Positions 7,901-10,932 of a stretch of DNA of 10,932 bases are shown here, piece after piece. Under the pieces are notes generated by a model. It saw nothing but the letters and a program-made list of their open reading frames with translations, did no database searches and was not told the DNA's origin. The stretch comes from UBA1858 sp963926275 (lineage in GTDB: Bacteria; Pseudomonadota; Gammaproteobacteria; UBA4575): the NCBI GenBank assembly GCA_963926275.1, contig CAWUWP010000013.1, forward strand, positions 1 to 10,932, in the 5' to 3' direction. Made by a program: the position numbers and the translations under genes. Positions within the stretch are counted from its first letter, which is position 1; each line of letters begins with the position of its first letter.

Positions 7901-8443
7901 ATTCCTCCCGCAGATCCTAGCTATCGAAACAAAGATGCGAATATGGTCAAAGTAGGTGGCTTGTTAATGGATATGCGTCTTCGAAACAGCCCTTCTGGGC
8001 GTATCGCATTTTTAACCATAGATGATAATACGGCACGTATGCATGTGGCCGTATTTGCGGATGCTTATAGTCAATTTAAACATCATATTGTGAAAGATCA
8101 AATCTTGATCATTGATGGTGTGATAAGCATCGATGACTATAATGGTAAGCCGCGAATTCGCGCCAAAGAAATTACGCGCTTAGATGATGCGCGAATTGAC
8201 TATGGAAAAGGTATTGTCATTAGTATTAATGCTGAGCAGCAAAAAGGCTCATTGATTGCTGATCTCGAGAACACCCTAAAGCCTTATCGTGATGGACCTT
8301 GTAAAGTATTAATTCAATATCAATCTGCACAAGGAGAGGCTAAATTCCAGCTCGGTGAGCAATGGAACGCGGTTCCGGAGAGAGATCTACTGCGCAGGCT
8401 CTCCAGCCTAGAGGGCGTGGTGGCCGCTAAAGTCGTTTATTAG
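4973..8443 (+). CDS. dnaE: DNA polymerase III alpha subunit DnaE
   Basis: DnaE is the catalytic subunit of the replicative DNA polymerase III holoenzyme. The 1156-residue protein matches the E. coli length (1160). The order is: N-terminal PHP domain (HLRLHSEFSIVDG at 7-19); palm with GPGRGSGAGSLV at 355-366; catalytic aspartates in PDFDIDF (D399, D401) and KFDFLGLRT (D551); fingers with LYRPGPLQSGM at 633-643 and GYGFNKSHSVAYA at 743-755; helix-hairpin-helix (GAIKGVGEGAIE, 826-837); a beta-clamp-binding motif QNDMF at 910-914 (E. coli QADMF); an OB fold around 991-1065; and the C-terminal tau-binding region. The PHP motif has Arg at position 9 where metal-binding PHP domains have His, as in E. 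coli. Proofreading is therefore presumably done by a separate DnaQ. It overlaps rnhB by 4 nt and appears intact. Confidence 0.99.
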   Translation: MNPQFVHLRLHSEFSIVDGLVRIPALMRKVSDLEMPAVALTDFSNLFALVKFYRTAISNGVKPIIGADVLISDTDMKERYRIGLLCMDNTGYRNLTELLTRAYLEGQHGGQPTIDRSWLDEFNQGLIVLSGGREGDLGKLILKQDNPRIEAAVKQWKQTFPDRFFIELQRTGREGEDVYNERALEIAEKNNLPVVATNDVRFLTTDEYEAHEVRVCINQGRVLSDPRRARTYSEQQYLRPVDEMVALYADVPSAISNTIEIAKRCNVRLEFGKNVLPEFPTGELSTDEFLREQSKLGLQNRLERIKASRESVDMDTYEQRLERELGVIERMGYPGYFLIVSDFTKWARENGVPVGPGRGSGAGSLVAYVLGITDIDPLEYDLLFERFLNPERVSMPDFDIDFCMAGRDRVIDYVATRYGREKVSQIITYGTMAAKAVVRDVGRVLGHPYGFVDRIAKMVPFEVGMTLSKALEQEKDFKQMVDDEEEVGTLIDMALQLEGLARNAGKHAGGVVIAPSKLTDFTPLYCEAGGANVVTQLDKDDVEAIGLVKFDFLGLRTLTIIDRTLDKVNARLEKENKPPVDLNALPLDDEATYTLLQNQQTTAVFQLESDGIKDILGRLKPDKFEDVVALVALYRPGPLQSGMVDDFIDRKHGALVEYPHPDLEPILNETYGVILYQEQVMKIAQVLASYSLGGADLLRRAMGKKKAEEMAKQRAIFVKGAIERNVEDTNANFIFDLMEKFAGYGFNKSHSVAYAMLSYQTAWLKAHFPAEFMASVLSADMDNTEKVVHLREECQTMGLDVLPPCVNRSYYGFTVTEDQKIVYGLGAIKGVGEGAIESLVKEREKEGLYETLNDFCMRLETQKFNRRSMEAMIRSGGLDSCGHTRATLMHHLPRAMQTAEQHHRNDDIGQNDMFGGGQVVAREGVIEEKPEWDEDSLLAAERETLGLYFSGHPVDQYRDELASLVGKTLKDRLAQPIPPADPSYRNKDANMVKVGGLLMDMRLRNSPSGRIAFLTIDDNTARMHVAVFADAYSQFKHHIVKDQILIIDGVISIDDYNGKPRIRAKEITRLDDARIDYGKGIVISINAEQQKGSLIADLENTLKPYRDGPCKVLIQYQSAQGEAKFQLGEQWNAVPERDLLRRLSSLEGVVAAKVVY

Positions 8444-8477
8444 GCGTGCTTTATTGGATTATTTATTTGACTCTTTC

Positions 8478-8506
8478 CTGCAATCGTCGCCGAGTCCGAC
8501 TATAAT
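8478..8506 (+). promoter_or_regulatory. Possible accA promoter
   Basis: In the 91-nt gap after dnaE, a perfect TATAAT lies at 8501-8506. CTGCAA at 8478-8483 is a weak -35 match with a 17-nt spacer. Transcription would begin near 8513, leaving an AT-rich leader of about 22 nt without a Shine-Dalgarno motif. This suggests accA-tilS can be transcribed independently of dnaE. No hairpin terminator was found between dnaE and this element, so read-through from dnaE is also possible. Confidence 0.45.
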
Positions 8507-8534
8507 GCGAAAAATTTAATTAAAATAAACACCT

Positions 8535-9491
8535 ATGGTTTCTGATCATCTAGAATTTGAACAACCGATTGCTGAGTTAGAAGCAAAAATTAATGAACTG
8601 CGTCGGGTTGAGTCAGACAATGAAATGCAGCTGGGCGACGAGATTGCCAAGCTAGAAGCAAAAAGCCGTGCCCTGACTGAAACTATTTTTAAGGATTTGT
8701 CTGCTTGGCAAGTTGCCCAAATTGCGCGCCATCCACGTCGTCCGTATACCTTGGATTACGTTGAACAATTATTCACAGATTTTGAAGAGTTGCATGGTGA
8801 TCGTGCCTATTCTGATGACGCGGCCATTATTTGCGGGATTGCTAAATTTGAGGGCCGCTCGATTGCAGTGATTGGTCATCAGAAAGGTCGGAACACTAAA
8901 GAAAATCTCAAACGAAACTTTGGTATGCCTAGACCGGAAGGTTATCGCAAGGCATTACGCATTATGGAAATGGCTGAAAAGTTTCAAATGCCGATAGTCA
9001 CGTTTATTGATACTCCAGGCGCTTATCCTGGTGTTGGCGCAGAGGAGCGCGGACAAGCGCAAGCCATTGCTAAGAATTTATATCGCATGTCTGAGCTTAA
9101 GACGCCGATCATCTGTAACGTTATCGGTGAAGGTGGATCAGGTGGTGCGTTAGCGATAGGTGTGGGTGATCATTTATCAATGCTTAGTTATAGTACTTAT
9201 TCGGTTATCTCTCCAGAAGGTTGCGCTTCAATTCTTTGGAAAAATGCAGATAAAGCAGAAGATGCCGCCGAAACATTAGGTATCACTTCTGATCGGCTAC
9301 TAGAACTTAATCTAGTCGATGAAGTTATTAAAGAACCTATGAGTGGTGCGCATCGAGACCTAGATGCCACGTGTGAGAATATGCGGGTTTCGCTTAGCCA
9401 AAACATTAATCGTTTAACAAAAATTAACACGCAAGATTTAGTAGAAGCAAGGTTTGAACGACTCACCTCATACGGCGTATTTAAAGATTAG
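8535..9491 (+). CDS. accA: Acetyl-CoA carboxylase carboxyltransferase subunit alpha
   Basis: AccA pairs with AccD to form the carboxyltransferase that moves the carboxyl group from carboxybiotin to acetyl-CoA, giving malonyl-CoA, the committed step of fatty-acid synthesis in the cytoplasm. The 318-residue protein has almost the E. coli length (319). Visible features are the N-terminal FEQPIAELEAKI helix (about 8-50, coiled-coil-like), GHQKGRNTKENLKRNFGM at 114-131, FIDTPGAYPGVGAEERGQ at 157-174, the glycine-rich GEGGSGGALAI at 198-208 that forms the oxyanion-type backbone of the crotonase fold, and the C-terminal SYGVFKD. accD normally lies elsewhere and is not in this window. tilS starts 15 nt after the stop and is likely co-transcribed. 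Together with fabZ this gives the region two entry points into acyl-ACP supply for lipid A and phospholipid. Confidence 0.98.
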   Translation: MVSDHLEFEQPIAELEAKINELRRVESDNEMQLGDEIAKLEAKSRALTETIFKDLSAWQVAQIARHPRRPYTLDYVEQLFTDFEELHGDRAYSDDAAIICGIAKFEGRSIAVIGHQKGRNTKENLKRNFGMPRPEGYRKALRIMEMAEKFQMPIVTFIDTPGAYPGVGAEERGQAQAIAKNLYRMSELKTPIICNVIGEGGSGGALAIGVGDHLSMLSYSTYSVISPEGCASILWKNADKAEDAAETLGITSDRLLELNLVDEVIKEPMSGAHRDLDATCENMRVSLSQNINRLTKINTQDLVEARFERLTSYGVFKD

Positions 9492-9494
9492 CGT

Positions 9495-9505
9495 CACTGA
9501 CAGTG
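9495..9505. repeat. Short palindrome directly in front of tilS
   Basis: CACTG-A-CAGTG is a perfect 5-bp inverted repeat around one central base, ending two bases before the tilS ATG, where a ribosome-binding site would normally lie. As RNA it could form at best a 4-bp stem with a 3-nt loop. A chance origin is quite possible. Confidence 0.35.
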
Positions 9506-9506
9506 T

Positions 9507-10778
9507 ATGTCTGTTATTGTAAATAATCTGCGAGAGTGTCTCTCACATATCGATGTCACTAAATCTGTTTTTATCGCTTATAGCGGTGGAATAGATTCAA
9601 CCGTACTCTTACATGCCGCTAGCATGGTCTGCTTAGAGAGTGGTCATTCGCTAAAAGCAATTCATATCGATCACCAGATTCATGTTGATTCCCAGCAATG
9701 GTCGCAGCATTGCATTGAACAATGTCGAAAACTCAACATTCCTATAGAAACATTGTGTGTTGATATTCAACAATTTAGTCAACAGGGTACTGAAGGTGCA
9801 GCGCGTGCAGCGCGTTATCAGGCATTTGAAAATGCATTGAATGTCAACGATGTGCTGTTCACTGCACATCATGCAGACGATCAAGTTGAAACAATCCTGC
9901 TCCAACTTTTCCGTGGCGCGGGCGTGCACGGATTGGCCGGTTGCGCTCACACTCGGACACTTGGAAATTCTTTACTGGTTCGGCCGCTACTGGGAATTGC
10001 ACGTCAACACATTGAATCCTATGCCGAGCAAAATCAATTACATTGGCGCGATGATCCATCCAATGATTCTTTGCTTCATGATAGAAATTATTTGCGTCAT
10101 GAAGTCATGCCTTTGTTGCACGCGCGATGGAAGGGTTTGCGAGAGACAATGGTACGCAGCAGTCAATGGCAAAGTGAATCTGCACAGATGCTAGATAGTC
10201 TGGCGCAACTAGATGCAATGGATGCTGTTGATTCAGATAACAGTCTAAGAGTAGACCCACTGATAAAACTAGACAATACGCGACTGAAAAATGTGCTGCG
10301 TTGGTGGATACGAAAGGCAGGTTGCTTGGCTCCTAGTGCGGATGTGCTAGATAGCATTATTCACGATGCTATCCATAGCCGTAGTGATTGTGAAGCATGT
10401 ATTCGTTGGCAGAGTAATGAAATTAGAAAATACCGTGATCAACTCTATCTGCAGACTGTCAGTACGTCGCATGATGCAACATTAAGTTATCAATGGGATT
10501 TGCAGCAAGCATTGTCTATTAATTCACTTGATCTCAAATTAACACGACAACAAATGCAACAATTTGGTGTGAATCTGAGCAATATAGATCAGCTAACCGT
10601 TTGCTTTCGTCGCGGTGGCGAAGTCATGCGCCCACGTGGGCGCGGTTGTCAGAAAGAATTAAAAGCACTATTTCAAGAACAGGGTGTTAAACCATGGGAG
10701 CGAGACAGGATTCCCTTACTATTTCATAACCAACAGCTGATTTTTGTGTGGGGATATTGGATTGGTGAAGGATATTGA
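9507..10778 (+). CDS. tilS: tRNA(Ile)-lysidine synthetase TilS
   Basis: TilS uses ATP and lysine to convert C34 of tRNA-Ile(CAU) to lysidine, so that the tRNA reads AUA and is charged with Ile rather than Met. The 423-residue protein (E. coli 432) has the N-type PP-loop SGGIDS at 26-31, HHADDQVET at 121-129 and the conserved DPSND...RNYLRHEVMPLL segment at 183-204. The central tRNA-binding domain follows (LKNVLRWWIRKAG region, residues about 255-267). The C-terminal domain has MRPRGRGCQKELKALFQE from residue 374, which contacts the acceptor stem. All three domains are present, so this is the long, E. coli-like form rather than the short form seen in some bacteria. It follows accA by 15 nt. 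The ATG at 9507 has no Shine-Dalgarno motif and sits just after a small palindrome. The gene is expected to be essential wherever AUA codons are read this way. Confidence 0.97.
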   Translation: MSVIVNNLRECLSHIDVTKSVFIAYSGGIDSTVLLHAASMVCLESGHSLKAIHIDHQIHVDSQQWSQHCIEQCRKLNIPIETLCVDIQQFSQQGTEGAARAARYQAFENALNVNDVLFTAHHADDQVETILLQLFRGAGVHGLAGCAHTRTLGNSLLVRPLLGIARQHIESYAEQNQLHWRDDPSNDSLLHDRNYLRHEVMPLLHARWKGLRETMVRSSQWQSESAQMLDSLAQLDAMDAVDSDNSLRVDPLIKLDNTRLKNVLRWWIRKAGCLAPSADVLDSIIHDAIHSRSDCEACIRWQSNEIRKYRDQLYLQTVSTSHDATLSYQWDLQQALSINSLDLKLTRQQMQQFGVNLSNIDQLTVCFRRGGEVMRPRGRGCQKELKALFQEQGVKPWERDRIPLLFHNQQLIFVWGYWIGEGY

Positions 10779-10839
10779 TTGAGGCGATCATCAGGCTTTG
10801 GTACTCTAATCTCCCATCTTGCATTTCGGAATTTAATTG

Positions 10840-10932
10840 ATGACACGGTACATCTTTATCACAGGCGGGGTGGTCTCTTCATTAGGTAAGGGCATCGCCA
10901 GCGCCTCATTAGGCGCCATATTAGAAGCACGT
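10840..10932 (+). CDS. pyrG: CTP synthase PyrG, first 31 codons (3' end outside window)
   Basis: PyrG makes CTP from UTP using ATP and glutamine. Translation from the ATG at 10840 gives MTRYIFITGGVVSSLGKGIA and continues in the same family-specific way to the window edge. This is the amidoligase-domain N-terminus with its P-loop-like SSLGKG. E. coli PyrG starts almost identically. CGGA at 10827-10830 is the nearest thing to a Shine-Dalgarno motif, about 9 nt upstream. The 61-nt gap after tilS holds TCTAAT at 10805-10810, which could be a -10, but with no acceptable -35; no terminator is visible. The rest of the gene (about 545 codons in the family) lies beyond the window, where kdsA and eno would be expected by analogy with Pseudomonas. 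Confidence 0.95.
   Translation, partial: MTRYIFITGGVVSSLGKGIASASLGAILEAR

Noticed and set aside
8444..8470. Rho-independent terminator after dnaE.
   Set aside because: The sequence is T-rich but forms no stable stem before the T stretches.
8467..8506. TTGACT at 8467-8472 as the -35 partner of TATAAT at 8501-8506 before accA.
   Set aside because: The spacer would be 28 nt, far from the 16-18 nt of sigma-70 promoters. The weaker CTGCAA at 8478 has the right spacing.
9651..10194. Open frames of about 65-117 codons overlapping tilS in other frames on both strands.
   Set aside because: tilS is continuous and recognisable across the whole stretch; the overlapping products have no domain-like pattern.
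1..10932. Mobile element, defence system, CRISPR array or other novel accessory system.
   Set aside because: Every substantial open frame is a known housekeeping or lipid A gene, gaps are short, and no direct repeats, transposase or integrase signatures were seen.

Overview
This window is a block of chromosomal housekeeping genes. Its order, fabZ-lpxA-(lpxB)-rnhB-dnaE-accA-tilS-pyrG, is the classic gammaproteobacterial macro-operon running from lipid A synthesis through DNA polymerase III to fatty-acid and CTP synthesis. The tilS-pyrG junction follows accA directly, as in Pseudomonas-like genomes rather than E. coli. Base composition is moderately AT-leaning. All proteins look full length except at the window edges, and I see no frameshifts, insertion sequences, tRNA or rRNA genes, CRISPR arrays or phage genes. 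I would call it a gammaproteobacterium and cannot support a genus.

Layout. Bases 2-1113 (+): the 3' part of fabZ and complete lpxA. Bases 1116-4279 (-): a compact three-gene unit transcribed gnnA-like, gnnB-like, lpxB, convergent with lpxA. Bases 4280-4400: a divergent intergenic region. Bases 4401-8443 (+): rnhB and dnaE, overlapping by ATGA. Bases 8444-8534: a short gap with a promoter-like element. Bases 8535-10778 (+): accA and tilS. Bases 10840-10932 (+): the first 31 codons of pyrG.

The part that departs from the textbook arrangement is the minus-strand unit. A Gfo/Idh/MocA dehydrogenase and a DegT-family PLP aminotransferase sit between lpxA and lpxB. This is the arrangement known from Acidithiobacillus ferrooxidans, where GnnA and GnnB convert UDP-GlcNAc to UDP-GlcNAc3N (2,3-diamino sugar) and LpxA then N-acylates the 3-amino group. 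The likely outcome here is lipid A built on 2,3-diamino-2,3-dideoxyglucose with amide-linked chains. LpxA also has Met at the acyl-chain ruler position (E. coli Gly173), which predicts a short (about C10) 3-hydroxyacyl donor.

How the genes fit together. FabZ dehydrates 3-hydroxyacyl-ACP and so competes with LpxA for that substrate. GnnA/GnnB would supply the amino-sugar nucleotide, LpxA would acylate it, and LpxB would form the disaccharide. AccA feeds malonyl-CoA into the same lipid supply. rnhB and dnaE serve DNA replication and repair, tilS tRNA-Ile decoding, and pyrG CTP synthesis. I found no previously undescribed multi-gene system; the lipid A variant is the most informative content.
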